Positions 24,348-35,101 of a DNA stretch of 64,000 bases are shown one piece after another (the first letter of the stretch is position 1; each line of letters begins with the position of its first letter). A model generated the notes under the pieces. The model saw nothing but the letters and a program-made list of their open reading frames with translations, did no database searches and was not told the DNA's origin. The translations under genes and the position numbers were made by a program. This stretch comes from Bradyrhizobium arachidis (GTDB lineage: Bacteria; Pseudomonadota; Alphaproteobacteria; Rhizobiales; Xanthobacteraceae): assembly GCF_024758505.1 (NCBI RefSeq), contig NZ_CP077970.1, positions 4,092,001-4,156,000 of the forward strand. The letters run 5' to 3'.

Positions 24348-26408
24348 ATGCTTGATCTCGCAATCGTAGGCGGTGGCCCCGGCGGGCTGATGAGCGCCTG
24401 GTATCTGAAGCGTAAACTCGGCGATCTCTGCCGCGTCACCATCTACGAAGCGTCCGACCGTCTCGGCGGCAAAATCGTCACCCGCAAATTCGATTCCGCG
24501 CCCGCGATCTACGAGGCCGGCGTTGCGGAAATCTATGACTACTCGATGACAGGCCCGGACCCGCTGCGCGAGCTGATCCAGCATTTCGGACTGCAGACCA
24601 TTCCAATGGATGCCGAGCAGGTGCAGTTCGGCGGCGAATTGTTGAACGACGTGCCGGGCATGCGCCGGAAGTACGGCGCCAAGACTGCCGCGGCGATCGA
24701 GGCCTTCCGCCAGCGCTGCGCCGATCTGATGTCGCCGATCGAGTACTACGAGGGCGTCGGCGCGCACGACAACGAGCACCCCTGGGCTCACAAGACCGCG
24801 GAGCAGGTGCTGGACGAGGAAGTCGACGACGCAATCGCAAAGCGCTTCTTCAAGGTGATGGCGCGTTCCGACATCGCAACCGAGAGCCACAACACCAACG
24901 GGCTCAACGCGCTGAAGAACTATCTGATGGATCTCGACGGCTATATCGGCCTCTATTCCATCCAGAACGGCAACGAGCAGTTGATCGAGTGCCTGCAGTC
25001 CGAGGTCAACGCAGACATCCAGCTCAATCATCGCGTGCTCGCCGTCGGCAAGGCCGCGACCGGCCGCTATCAGCTCAAGATGATGAACGGCAAGGGGCCG
25101 GAGACGCGCGACTTCGACCTCGTGCTGGTCTGCCTGCCGCATTCCTGGCTGCACACCATGGGCTGGGAAGGCGAGCAGCTCCGCAAGTCGATGGTCAAGC
25201 ACGTCTCCTATTTCGACCGTCCGGCGCACTATCTGCGGGTCTCGATCCTGTTCGACGAGCCGTTCTGGGGCGAGAAGATTCCCGGCGCCTGGTTCATGTC
25301 GGAGGCGTTCGGCGGCTGCTGCGTCTACAACGAGGGCGCGCGCCACGACGTCGGCAAGCACGGCGTGCTGAACTGGCTCATTCCCGGCTCCGATGCGCTG
25401 GCTTTTGCCAACCTGTCGGACCAGGAGTTGATCGACGCCGCGGTGAAATCGCTGCCGGCTTCGCTGGGCGATGCCCGCGCGCACTTCATGGAAGGCAAGA
25501 TCCACCGCTGGCTGTCCTCGGTGAATGCGATTCCCGGCGGCTTGCCCGTGCGCGACGTCATGACCAACCATCGGCCGGAGCCGAAGGAGCACCCCGGCAT
25601 CGTGCTCGTCGGTGACTATCTGTTCGACTCCACGCTGAACGGTCTGCTGGACTCCTCGGACGCGGCGACCGACATCATCCTGACCGAGATGATGCGCCTG
25701 CGCCGCGCGAAGAGCCAGGATGCGAAGCCGCTGTCGGACAAGATCGACCGCGACTACTTTGAGAACTATCGCGGCGCCGGCCCCTATGGCGAGGTGTGGC
25801 GGCAGTTCACCGATCCCGACTATCTCACCAGGCTGATCGGCATCGTCTGGGGCAGGGCGAAGGGCGCAAAACTCCTGGTCGCGGGTTCCGCGAGCGGCGA
25901 GCTGGTCGGCGCGCTGCGCGAGCGCGGCATCGACGCCTTCGGCATCGAGAACAACCGCGCCATCCACGCCAAAACGCCGAAGGCGCTGCGGAAGTACAAC
26001 AAGCTCGGCTCGATCGTGGACATGCCGTTCAAGGACGGCGCGTTCGATTTCGTGTTCGAGACCAGCCTCTGCCACGTCTCCGAGAAGCAGGTGGCGCGCG
26101 CCATTCGCGAGCTCAACCGCGTGGTCAAGACCGGCCTGGTGTTTGGCTCGGTGACCTCGGACATGGCGCCGGCGTTGATCGACCGTTACGACCTCCTTCG
26201 CGGCGTCAGGAAGCTCGGCACCTGGTGGGAGTGGTCGGAGCTGTTCTTCGGCAACGGGTTCGACCTGTCGATGCACCGCAACGATTGCACCGATGCGCTG
26301 TGGGCGGCGACGCTGTCCGCCAACAAGGGCCCGGGACAGTGGTACGCCGACGCTGACAGTCTGCGTTACTCGTTCTTCGACAAGGTCGAGGACGACGACG
26401 AGGACTAG
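24348..26408 (+). CDS. Flavin-dependent amine-oxidase-like / methyltransferase-like fusion protein
   Basis: The 686-residue protein joins two enzymes. Residues 1 to about 450 are an FAD-dependent oxidoreductase of the amine-oxidase/desaturase type: IVGGGPGGLMSAWYL dinucleotide fold, YEASDRLGGKI ribose-binding segment, and a C-terminal FAD-contact segment PGIVLVGDYLFDSTLNG. Residues from about 500 to 650 resemble a class I SAM-dependent methyltransferase. The first glycine motif is atypical (LLVAGSASGELVG), but an acidic strand end (FGIEN), DMPFKDGAFDFVFETSLCHV and the later strands follow the usual order. The last residues are acidic (VEDDDED). No membrane segment or signal peptide is seen. 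The ABC exporter gene follows 135 nt later. The substrate is unknown. Confidence 0.75.
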   Translation: MLDLAIVGGGPGGLMSAWYLKRKLGDLCRVTIYEASDRLGGKIVTRKFDSAPAIYEAGVAEIYDYSMTGPDPLRELIQHFGLQTIPMDAEQVQFGGELLNDVPGMRRKYGAKTAAAIEAFRQRCADLMSPIEYYEGVGAHDNEHPWAHKTAEQVLDEEVDDAIAKRFFKVMARSDIATESHNTNGLNALKNYLMDLDGYIGLYSIQNGNEQLIECLQSEVNADIQLNHRVLAVGKAATGRYQLKMMNGKGPETRDFDLVLVCLPHSWLHTMGWEGEQLRKSMVKHVSYFDRPAHYLRVSILFDEPFWGEKIPGAWFMSEAFGGCCVYNEGARHDVGKHGVLNWLIPGSDALAFANLSDQELIDAAVKSLPASLGDARAHFMEGKIHRWLSSVNAIPGGLPVRDVMTNHRPEPKEHPGIVLVGDYLFDSTLNGLLDSSDAATDIILTEMMRLRRAKSQDAKPLSDKIDRDYFENYRGAGPYGEVWRQFTDPDYLTRLIGIVWGRAKGAKLLVAGSASGELVGALRERGIDAFGIENNRAIHAKTPKALRKYNKLGSIVDMPFKDGAFDFVFETSLCHVSEKQVARAIRELNRVVKTGLVFGSVTSDMAPALIDRYDLLRGVRKLGTWWEWSELFFGNGFDLSMHRNDCTDALWAATLSANKGPGQWYADADSLRYSFFDKVEDDDED

Positions 26409-26441
26409 CCGCGGCCGCGGAACGCGCATTTGCCAATTGTT

Positions 26442-26470
26442 TTGCCGAATTCATTTTGATCGCATAGAAT
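26442..26470 (+). promoter_or_regulatory. Candidate promoter of the ABC transporter gene
   Basis: TTGCCG (26442-26447) is separated from TAGAAT (26465-26470) by 17 bases. It lies in the gap after the fusion gene and would give a leader of about 67 nt. Confidence 0.5.
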
Positions 26471-26543
26471 CGGTGCCATAGCGGTTTCCGCTATTCCCTC
26501 GGTTTCTCTGCGGTCATGCCGGCCGTCAGCATCGGTTGGTTTC

Positions 26544-28574
26544 ATGGCGCCCAGGTCTTCGGACAATAGGTCTTCGGACAACAGGTCTCCCTCGTCGGAT
26601 ACACAGAAGCTCGCTGCCGCGGACGCGGCGGCCGAGCTCGAGGACAAGCTCGCCTCCGGCAAGCAGGCCGAGGACGACGATGACGAGGAGGATGAGGACG
26701 AGCTTCCCGAGCTCGATGATGACGACGAGGACGAGGACCTCGTCGTCTTTACCGCCCGCGAAGCCGCCGGCGCGCTCTCGACCATCCTGAGTTTCGTCAG
26801 GCCCTATCTCGGCAACTACAAGCGCATGCTGGCTTTCGTGGCGTTCGGCGTCATGATCGAGACGCTGTTCAACGTCATCATGCCGCTGAGCCTGAAGTTC
26901 CTGATCGACGACGCGCTCGGCGAAGAGGATTTTCAGGCGCTCTACAAGATCCTCGGCGTGCTGGCAGTTGCCGGTATCTTCACCTCGATCGTCGCGGTCT
27001 GGTACGAGCGCTGGGATGCACGGCTCGCCGCCTGCATCATCTCCGATATCCGCAAGCGGCTGTTCGAGCACGTCCAGGACCTGCCGGCCTCCTATTTCGG
27101 CCGCACCAAGCGCGGCGAGATCTTGTCGCGCTTCTCGGTCGATCTGTCGGCCGTCGAAGGCTCGATCAAGACCTTTGCCAACAGCGCCGCGCTGCCGTTC
27201 CTGGAATTGATCGCGGGCATCATCCTGATGGTGTTCCTGAACTGGCAGCTCGCCGCGGTGGCGCTGCTGGTGTTCCCGATCACCTTGATCGGCCCGCGCA
27301 TCCTCACGCCGAAGGCGGTGCATGCGAACTACGAGCAGAAGCTGAACGAGGCCTCGCTGCTCGGCATGGTGCAGGAGAACGTCGGCGCGCAGGCGGTGAT
27401 CAAGGCGTTCAGCCTGCAGCGCAAGATGTTCGGCTTCTTCAGCTTCCGCAACAATGAGACCCGCAACAGGATCGCCTCGGCGACCTTCCTGTCCACCATG
27501 GTGGAGCGGACGGTCACGATCTCGGTGCTGCTGTTGCACCTCGTGGTGCTGGCGATCGGCGCCTATCTGGCGACCAAGGGCCAGATCACGATCGGCACCT
27601 TCGTCACCTTCGAGAGCGCGTTCTGGGAAGTCTCCTACAATATCGCCCATGTGATGCACTTTATCCCGGTGTCGATCTCCTCGGCCGCCGCCGTGCGCCA
27701 CATCCAGGACCTCCTGGACGAGCCGACGCGCGGCGCCGATCGTGCCGGCGCGCCGGATCTGCCGCGCATCACCAACGACATCACCTTCGACCGCGTCACT
27801 TTCCAGTATGAGGGCAGCCAGACGCCGGTGCTGGACAATCTCAGCCTCAAGCTCAACGTCGGCAGGAGCATCGCGGTCGTCGGCCCGAGCGGCTCCGGCA
27901 AGAGCACGCTGCTCAACCTGATCCTGCGGCTCTACGTTCCGGACGAGGGCCGCGTCACCATCGACGGCGTCGATATCCGAAAGGTCACGCTGGGCTCGCT
28001 GCGGCAAAGCATGGCGGTCGTGTTCCAGGAGAACATGCTGTTCAACATGTCGATCCGCGAGAACATCCGCCTCGGTAAGGAGGGCGCCACCGACGCGGAG
28101 GTGGAGGAGGCGGCCAAGAAGGCGGAGATCCACCGCTACATCATGAGCCTGCCGCAGAAATACGACACGCCAGTCGGCGAGCGCGGCGACACGCTGTCGG
28201 GCGGCCAGCGCCAGCGTATCGCGATCGCGCGCGCGATCATCCGCAACCCCTCGGTGCTGCTCCTGGACGAGGCGACCTCGGCGCTGGACCAGACCACGGA
28301 AGCCGCGATCAATCGCACGCTGCTCAAGGTCGCCAAGGGCCGCACCATGATCTGGTCGACGCACCGTCTGACGTCGGTGGTCGAGATGGACGAAATCATC
28401 GTGATTTCAGGCGGCCGCGCCATCGAGCGCGGCTCGCATGCCGAGCTGCTCGCCAAAAACGGCGCCTATCGCAAGCTGTGGGACGACCAGCTCCACCAGC
28501 CGCATGGCGCCGCGCGTCAGGTCGATGACGACGACAGCGATGACGATGACGATGAGGACGACGACGAGGAGTGA
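26544..28574 (+). CDS. ABC transporter, ABCB-type half-exporter with acidic N- and C-terminal extensions
   Basis: This 676-residue half-transporter has a six-helix exporter membrane domain (about residues 85-370) and an ATPase domain (about 415-655). The ATPase has Walker A GPSGSGKST, a Q-loop in VFQENMLF, the signature LSGGQRQR, Walker B VLLLDEATSALD and the switch His in WSTHRLTS. Two low-complexity ends are unusual. Residues 43-65 hold 20 acidic residues in 23, and residues 661-676 hold 15 in 16. The very N-terminus repeats RSSDN twice. It should work as a homodimer in the inner membrane. The substrate is unknown, and the enzyme fusion upstream is a candidate source of it. The 3' end overlaps the convergent FAD gene by 58 nt. 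Confidence 0.88.
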   Translation: MAPRSSDNRSSDNRSPSSDTQKLAAADAAAELEDKLASGKQAEDDDDEEDEDELPELDDDDEDEDLVVFTAREAAGALSTILSFVRPYLGNYKRMLAFVAFGVMIETLFNVIMPLSLKFLIDDALGEEDFQALYKILGVLAVAGIFTSIVAVWYERWDARLAACIISDIRKRLFEHVQDLPASYFGRTKRGEILSRFSVDLSAVEGSIKTFANSAALPFLELIAGIILMVFLNWQLAAVALLVFPITLIGPRILTPKAVHANYEQKLNEASLLGMVQENVGAQAVIKAFSLQRKMFGFFSFRNNETRNRIASATFLSTMVERTVTISVLLLHLVVLAIGAYLATKGQITIGTFVTFESAFWEVSYNIAHVMHFIPVSISSAAAVRHIQDLLDEPTRGADRAGAPDLPRITNDITFDRVTFQYEGSQTPVLDNLSLKLNVGRSIAVVGPSGSGKSTLLNLILRLYVPDEGRVTIDGVDIRKVTLGSLRQSMAVVFQENMLFNMSIRENIRLGKEGATDAEVEEAAKKAEIHRYIMSLPQKYDTPVGERGDTLSGGQRQRIAIARAIIRNPSVLLLDEATSALDQTTEAAINRTLLKVAKGRTMIWSTHRLTSVVEMDEIIVISGGRAIERGSHAELLAKNGAYRKLWDDQLHQPHGAARQVDDDDSDDDDDEDDDEE

Positions 28575-29740
28575 CCGAGGAAATTCGGCTCCAGGCGAAA
28601 TTGCCGTCCAAGACGTCGTAGCAGGCCCTGGGCGGACCAGGCCGTGAAGCGCGCCCAGCGCTGGGCTGCCCAATAGGGGCTCGTCGAAATCGAAACCTCG
28701 CGGAAGTCGAAGGCCTTTGCCGCGGACCAGGCGTCGCAGTCGCGCTTGACCGGATCGTCGTAGAAGGCGGCGATCTTGCCCGCATCCATGCCGTCGGTCG
28801 CCAGCCAGGCCGGGATGTGGACGTTGCAGAGCCGCTCGACGTCGGTGAACACCTTGTCGGTGCCCGTGCCGGCGACAGGGCAGGAGGTCGCGAAGGCATC
28901 GCCGACCAGCACCAGGCCGGCCTGGCGCACCGCGCTGTGCACGTAGAGATCGACGGGGCGGATCTTGACGTCATCAGAGACGTCGAAGGCGCCGGTGATG
29001 CGCTTCAGCCGCGGCAATGCGGCGTTCAACGTCGTAACCGGCGCCCGGCGCAGCTCGCGCAGCCAGGGATCGTCGGCGGCGCGGTAGACGAACAGGTTGG
29101 CGCGCATCCGCGTGCCGATCGGAAACAGGGTGAGGTAGGGGATGCGGTCGCTCGGCCGCTCCGAGAAATAGGTGAGTGCCGGGAAATCGAACGAGGGACG
29201 TCCGACCGGCACCATGTTGAAGCCAACCGAGATCGAATGTCCTGCACTGATGATTTCGCGCTGGAGGCCGAGCTGGTGGCGCAGGCCGACATTCAGTCCA
29301 TTGGCGAGCACGACGAGTCGCGCGGATACGGTCTCGTCGTTGGAGAGGGTGACCTTCTGCCGCTCCGTGCTGGTCGAGATTGACAGAGCCTTGGCGCAGA
29401 TCGTCTCGACAGATCCTGGAATCTCAGCGCGGATCGCGTTGACGAAGGAATGATAGTGGAAGCCGAACTGGTGGCTCGGTGACTTGTCGAGCAGGCGGCC
29501 GAAGCGCGCAATCCAGTTCTCGCCGGCGAAGGTCGTCTGCCGGAGTACCGATTCGGCGAATCCGGTGCGCCGGAACAGCTCGACCTGGGTGTCGCCAGAG
29601 ATTTTTTCGACGCGAAAATCCGGCGGATAGTCGCGGTGAGGGTCGATCAGCACGGCCGAAATACCGGCGCGGCCGAGCATTGCCGCGGCGGTCGAGCCGG
29701 CAAGACCCCCGCCGATGATCGCAATGTCGGTATACCGCAT
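28517..29740 (-). CDS. FAD-dependent oxidoreductase (UbiH/geranylgeranyl-reductase-like fold) with poly-Ser C-terminus
   Basis: The 407-residue protein has an N-terminal FAD-binding fold (DIAIIGGGLAGSTAAAMLGR), an IDPHRDYPPDFRVEK segment, and the C-terminal FAD motif LVLVGDAFATSCPVAGTGTD typical of the p-hydroxybenzoate-hydroxylase-like group. I chose the start MRYTDIAI because GGAG lies 9 nt upstream; a longer start at 29767 adds MALRRRKYP. The last 17 residues are almost all Ser. They are encoded opposite the Asp/Glu repeat of the ABC gene, within the 58-nt overlap. The substrate is unknown. Its position next to the flavin-methyltransferase fusion and exporter suggests a shared pathway, which is inference. 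Confidence 0.8.
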   Translation of the reverse strand: MRYTDIAIIGGGLAGSTAAAMLGRAGISAVLIDPHRDYPPDFRVEKISGDTQVELFRRTGFAESVLRQTTFAGENWIARFGRLLDKSPSHQFGFHYHSFVNAIRAEIPGSVETICAKALSISTSTERQKVTLSNDETVSARLVVLANGLNVGLRHQLGLQREIISAGHSISVGFNMVPVGRPSFDFPALTYFSERPSDRIPYLTLFPIGTRMRANLFVYRAADDPWLRELRRAPVTTLNAALPRLKRITGAFDVSDDVKIRPVDLYVHSAVRQAGLVLVGDAFATSCPVAGTGTDKVFTDVERLCNVHIPAWLATDGMDAGKIAAFYDDPVKRDCDAWSAAKAFDFREVSISTSPYWAAQRWARFTAWSAQGLLRRLGRQFRLEPNFLGHSSSSSSSSSSSLSSSST

Positions 29741-29820
29741 GGGGTATTTTCTCCGCCGAAGCGCCATCAGTGCTCACGAACAGGAAAAAAAGCCTTAGCA
29801 CCGGTCATAAAAGTACATTT

Positions 29821-29830
29821 TACCCGGGTA
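29821..29830. promoter_or_regulatory. Perfect 10-bp palindrome, possible operator
   Basis: TACCCGGGTA is flanked by AT-rich sequence (ATTT on the left, TAAAT on the right) in the divergent gap between the FAD oxidoreductase and rpsL. No regulator gene lies beside it. Confidence 0.3.
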
Positions 29831-29949
29831 TAAATTGGGTTCGGGCTGGCGGAACGGCACCCCGGCACCCATATCCGGGAGGCGCGGTGAGGGCGCCGAA
29901 CAAGCGAATTCTACAGGCGCGATAAGCGCTTTTGCGCTGTGGTTTCGCC

Positions 29950-29976
29950 TTGACTTGACCGATTCTCACTTATAGA
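29950..29976 (+). promoter_or_regulatory. Candidate promoter of the rpsL-rpsG-fusA-tuf block
   Basis: TTGACT (29950-29955) and TATAGA (29971-29976) are separated by 15 bases. If read with the alphaproteobacterial CTTGAC form, the spacing is 16. It is the best promoter-like pair in the gap before rpsL. Confidence 0.5.
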
Positions 29977-30412
29977 AAGCGCGTCACTTAACGACAGGCG
30001 GTGAGCATCGCCAACGTCGGAACGGAGCACCCGTTAGGTCCTCTTAGGACCGCTTCGCGGGCACCAACCTCGACGAATGCCGCTCAAACGCTGTCGATGA
30101 TAGCTAGGCAATGCCAGGACGATATTTGTTCTCTTGAGCACGTCCTCTTGAGACCGAACTCGGATGCATGACCTCGGTATGCGGCCGCAGGCTTAAACGC
30201 CGAACGGCCTGAAGACTGCGGTCCTCTGTGGCGTCGAAGCGCTTTCCGCTCAGCAATGAGCGGTTGGCGCAATTTCGCTTTGCGCGGATCGTTTCGCGCA
30301 GCGCGGCCCCCTCGGGCGGGTTGTCCGGAGAAGAATTTGCGGACCCGGTAAAGGTTCGCGGCAAGAAAGCGGTCCCGCAAGGGGCCGCGGCAGAAAAAGG
30401 GTGAAGGCCAGG

Positions 30413-30784
30413 ATGCCGACGATCAACCAGCTGATCGCACAACCGCGTGAAGTGCAGAAGTCGCGCAAGAAGGTGCCGGCGCTGCAGCAGTCGCCGCAGA
30501 AGCGCGGCGTGTGCACGCGCGTCTACACCACCACGCCGAAGAAGCCGAACTCGGCGCTTCGTAAGGTCGCCAAGGTGCGCCTGACCAACGGTTTCGAGGT
30601 CATCGGCTACATCCCCGGCGAGGGCCATAACCTCCAGGAGCACTCGGTGGTCATGATCCGCGGCGGTCGCGTCAAGGACTTGCCCGGCGTGCGCTACCAC
30701 ATCCTCCGCGGCGTGCTGGATACCCAGGGCGTCAAGAACCGTAAGCAGCGTCGTTCGAAGTACGGCGCGAAGCGTCCGAAGTAA
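30413..30784 (+). CDS. rpsL: 30S ribosomal protein S12
   Basis: The 123-residue protein begins [13 protein letters not shown], the conserved S12 start. An upstream in-frame GTG at 30401 is rejected. The [19 protein letters not shown] and [13 protein letters not shown] loops reach the decoding centre, and the lysines whose change gives streptomycin resistance are wild type in both. It is the first gene of the str block, and rpsG follows after 15 nt. Confidence 0.99.
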   Translation: MPTINQLIAQPREVQKSRKKVPALQQSPQKRGVCTRVYTTTPKKPNSALRKVAKVRLTNGFEVIGYIPGEGHNLQEHSVVMIRGGRVKDLPGVRYHILRGVLDTQGVKNRKQRRSKYGAKRPK

Positions 30785-31270
<486 letters not shown>

Positions 31271-31303
31271 CGGCGACACACTGGACTCGCAAGGAACGAC
31301 CCC

Positions 31304-33376
31304 ATGCCCCGCCAACATGCCATCGAAGACTACCGTAACTTCGGTATCATGGCGCATATCGACGCCGGTAAGACCACGACGACCGAGCGCATCCTCTATT
31401 ACACCGGCAAGAGCCACAAGATCGGCGAAGTGCACGAAGGTGCTGCGACGATGGACTGGATGGAGCAGGAGCAGGAGCGTGGCATCACGATCACCTCGGC
31501 TGCGACCACCGCGTTCTGGGCCGGCAAGCGCCTGAACATCATCGACACGCCCGGCCACGTCGACTTCACCATCGAGGTCGAGCGTTCGCTGCGCGTGCTC
31601 GACGGCGCCGTGTGCGTTCTCGACAGCAACCAGGGCGTCGAGCCGCAGACCGAGACTGTCTGGCGCCAGGGTGACAAGTACAAGGTTCCGCGCATCGTCT
31701 TCGCCAACAAGATGGACAAGACCGGCGCCGACTTCTTCAAGTGCCTGGCCGATATCGTCGACCGTCTCGGCGCCAAGCCGATCGCGATCCAGCTTCCGAT
31801 CGGCGCCGAGAACAACTTCAAGGGTCTCGTCGACCTCGTGAAGATGAAGGGCGTCATCTGGAACGACGAAGCGCTCGGCGCGAAGTACGACTATGTCGAC
31901 ATCCCGGCCGACCTCGTCGACCAGGCCAAGGAATACCGCGAGAAGATGGTGGAAGCCGCCGTCGAACTCGACGACGACGCCATGGCCGCCTATCTCGACG
32001 GCAACGAGCCGGACGAGGCGACGCTGAAGCGGCTGATCCGCAAGGCCGTGCTGACCGGTGCGTTCTATCCGGTGCTCTGCGGTTCCGCGTTCAAGAACAA
32101 GGGCGTGCAGCCGCTGCTCGACGCCGTCGTCGACTATCTGCCGTCGCCGATCGACGTGCCCGCGATCAAGGGCACTGACGACAAGGGCAACGAAGTCGTC
32201 CGCAAGGCGGACGACAAGGAGCCGCTCGCGCTGCTCGCGTTCAAGATCATGGACGACCCGTTCGTCGGCACCATCACCTTCTGCCGCATCTACTCCGGCG
32301 TTCTGCAGAGCGGCACCGGCGTCGTGAACTCGACCCGCGAGAAGAAGGAGCGGATCGGGCGCATGCTGCTGATGCATGCGAACAACCGCGAAGACATCAA
32401 GGAAGCCTATGCCGGCGACATCGTTGCGCTGGCTGGCCTGAAGGAAGCGCGCACCGGCGACACGCTGTGCGATCCCGACAAGCAGGTCATCCTCGAAAAG
32501 ATGGAATTTCCCGAGCCGGTCATCGAGATCGCGATCGAGCCGAAGTCGAAGGCCGACCAGGAAAAGCTGGGCGTGGCGCTGGCGAAGCTCGCCGCGGAGG
32601 ATCCGTCCTTCCGCGTTTCGACCGATCAGGAGTCCGGCCAGACCATCCTCAAGGGCATGGGCGAACTCCACCTCGACATCAAGGTCGACATCCTCAAGCG
32701 CACCTACAAGGTCGATGCCAACATCGGCGCGCCGCAGGTGGCGTTCCGTGAGCGCGTCACCAAGAAGGCCGAGGTCAAGTACACGCACAAGAAGCAGACC
32801 GGCGGTACCGGTCAGTTCGCCGAAGTGTCGATCGTGGTCGAGCCGAACGAGCCCGGCAAGGGCTATGAGTTCGAGTCCAAGATCGTCGGCGGTGCGGTGC
32901 CGAAGGAATACATCCCCGGCGTCGAAAAGGGCCTCAACAGCGTCATGAGCTCCGGCGTGGTCGCGGGCTTCCCCGTGGTGGACGTCAAGGTTCAACTCGT
33001 GGACGGCAAGTACCACGACGTCGACTCGTCGGCGCTGGCCTTCGAAATCGCATCGCGCGCGGCGTTCCGCGAAGCCTTGCAGAAGGGCAAGTCCGTCCTG
33101 CTCGAGCCGATCATGAAGGTCGAAGTGGTGACCCCGGAAGACTACACCGGCTCGGTCATCGGCGACCTGAATTCCCGGCGCGGTCAGATCCAGGGTCAAG
33201 ACATGCGCGGCAACGCCAACGTCATCAACGCGATGGTGCCGCTCATGAACATGTTCGGTTACGTGAATAACCTGCGCTCGATGAGCCAGGGGCGCGCGAC
33301 CTTCACCATGCAGTTCGACCACTACGCAGAAGCGCCGGCGAACGTGTCGGCAGAAGTCCAGAAGAAGTTTGCCTGA
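31304..33376 (+). CDS. fusA: Elongation factor G
   Basis: The 690-residue translation GTPase has the G1 motif AHIDAGKTT, switch II DTPGHVD and the NKMD specificity motif, followed by domains II-V in the normal order. It moves tRNAs and mRNA through the ribosome after peptide transfer, contacting L7/L12 (rplL in this window). The start ATG follows AAGGAACGACC. It lies between rpsG and tuf in the classic str order. Confidence 0.99.
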   Translation: MPRQHAIEDYRNFGIMAHIDAGKTTTTERILYYTGKSHKIGEVHEGAATMDWMEQEQERGITITSAATTAFWAGKRLNIIDTPGHVDFTIEVERSLRVLDGAVCVLDSNQGVEPQTETVWRQGDKYKVPRIVFANKMDKTGADFFKCLADIVDRLGAKPIAIQLPIGAENNFKGLVDLVKMKGVIWNDEALGAKYDYVDIPADLVDQAKEYREKMVEAAVELDDDAMAAYLDGNEPDEATLKRLIRKAVLTGAFYPVLCGSAFKNKGVQPLLDAVVDYLPSPIDVPAIKGTDDKGNEVVRKADDKEPLALLAFKIMDDPFVGTITFCRIYSGVLQSGTGVVNSTREKKERIGRMLLMHANNREDIKEAYAGDIVALAGLKEARTGDTLCDPDKQVILEKMEFPEPVIEIAIEPKSKADQEKLGVALAKLAAEDPSFRVSTDQESGQTILKGMGELHLDIKVDILKRTYKVDANIGAPQVAFRERVTKKAEVKYTHKKQTGGTGQFAEVSIVVEPNEPGKGYEFESKIVGGAVPKEYIPGVEKGLNSVMSSGVVAGFPVVDVKVQLVDGKYHDVDSSALAFEIASRAAFREALQKGKSVLLEPIMKVEVVTPEDYTGSVIGDLNSRRGQIQGQDMRGNANVINAMVPLMNMFGYVNNLRSMSQGRATFTMQFDHYAEAPANVSAEVQKKFA

Positions 33377-33416
33377 TTGTCGTCGGTCCGAAGCTGACGA
33401 TTGAACGGAGAGTCAA

Positions 33417-34607
<1,191 letters not shown>

Positions 34608-34611
34608 TTAC

Positions 34612-34675
34612 GCGAATAGGGAATGGCGGGTGGCGAATAGGGAAATCTATTCGCTACTCGCTACTCGCCACTCAC
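34612..34675. repeat. Palindromic repeat between tuf and rpsJ (GCGAATAG/CTATTCGC family)
   Basis: GCGAATAG (34633-34640) and CTATTCGC (34647-34654) form a perfect 8-bp stem around GGAAAT. It is extended by GGCGGGTGGC on the left and GCTACTCGCCACTCACC on the right. A related element is at 48507-48546. Confidence 0.7.
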
Positions 34676-34694
34676 CTGAGAAGAAAGCACGGCA

Positions 34695-35003
34695 ATGAAC
34701 GGCCAAAACATTCGCATCCGTCTCAAGGCGTTCGACCATCGTATCCTCGATACGTCGACCCGCGAGATCGTGAACACGGCGAAGCGCACGGGCGCTCAGG
34801 TTCGCGGACCCATTCCGCTGCCGACCCGCATCGAGAAGTTCACCGTCAACCGTTCGCCCCACGTCGACAAGAAGAGCCGCGAACAGTTCGAGATGCGCAC
34901 CCACAAGCGCCTGCTCGACATCGTCGATCCGACCCCGCAGACCGTCGATGCCTTGATGAAGCTCGACCTGGCCGCCGGTGTCGACGTCGAGATCAAGCTC
35001 TGA
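34695..35003 (+). CDS. rpsJ: 30S ribosomal protein S10 (NusE)
   Basis: The 102-residue protein starts [19 protein letters not shown] and has the long loop [20 protein letters not shown]. It is a head protein of the small subunit. As NusE it also joins antitermination complexes and binds the KOW domain of NusG, so it links transcription with translation. It opens the S10 block. Its stop codon overlaps the first bases of a palindromic repeat. Confidence 0.99.
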
Positions 35004-35050
35004 GCATGACCCCGAGAAGTGGGCACCGGTTTTCGGATCGGGTCATGCTC
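35002..35050. repeat. Palindromic repeat (GCATGACC...GGTCATGC family) after rpsJ
   Basis: GAGCATGACC (35002-35011) and GGTCATGCTC (35041-35050) are exact inverse complements. The centre AAGTGGGCACCGGTTTTCGG is shared in diverged form with the elements at 43795-43843 and 62722-62756. Confidence 0.85.
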
Positions 35051-35101
35051 ACGAAGAAAATTGGTTAGTCCGCAAGGACAGAAAGAACAGGAAGCAAGCC
35101 G

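Larger units (their letters stand above)
29741..30412. other. Upstream region of rpsL (str block leader)
   Basis: These 672 bp show no supported gene. The left part holds a perfect palindrome, TACCCGGGTA (29821-29830), about 80 bp upstream of the minus-strand oxidoreductase. The middle holds the candidate rpsL promoter (29950-29976). The rest is a leader of about 430 nt with no hairpin followed by a T-tract. Confidence 0.5.

Noticed and set aside
30401-30412. GTG start four codons upstream for S12
   Set aside because: S12 proteins begin MPTINQL; the extra MKAR has no support.
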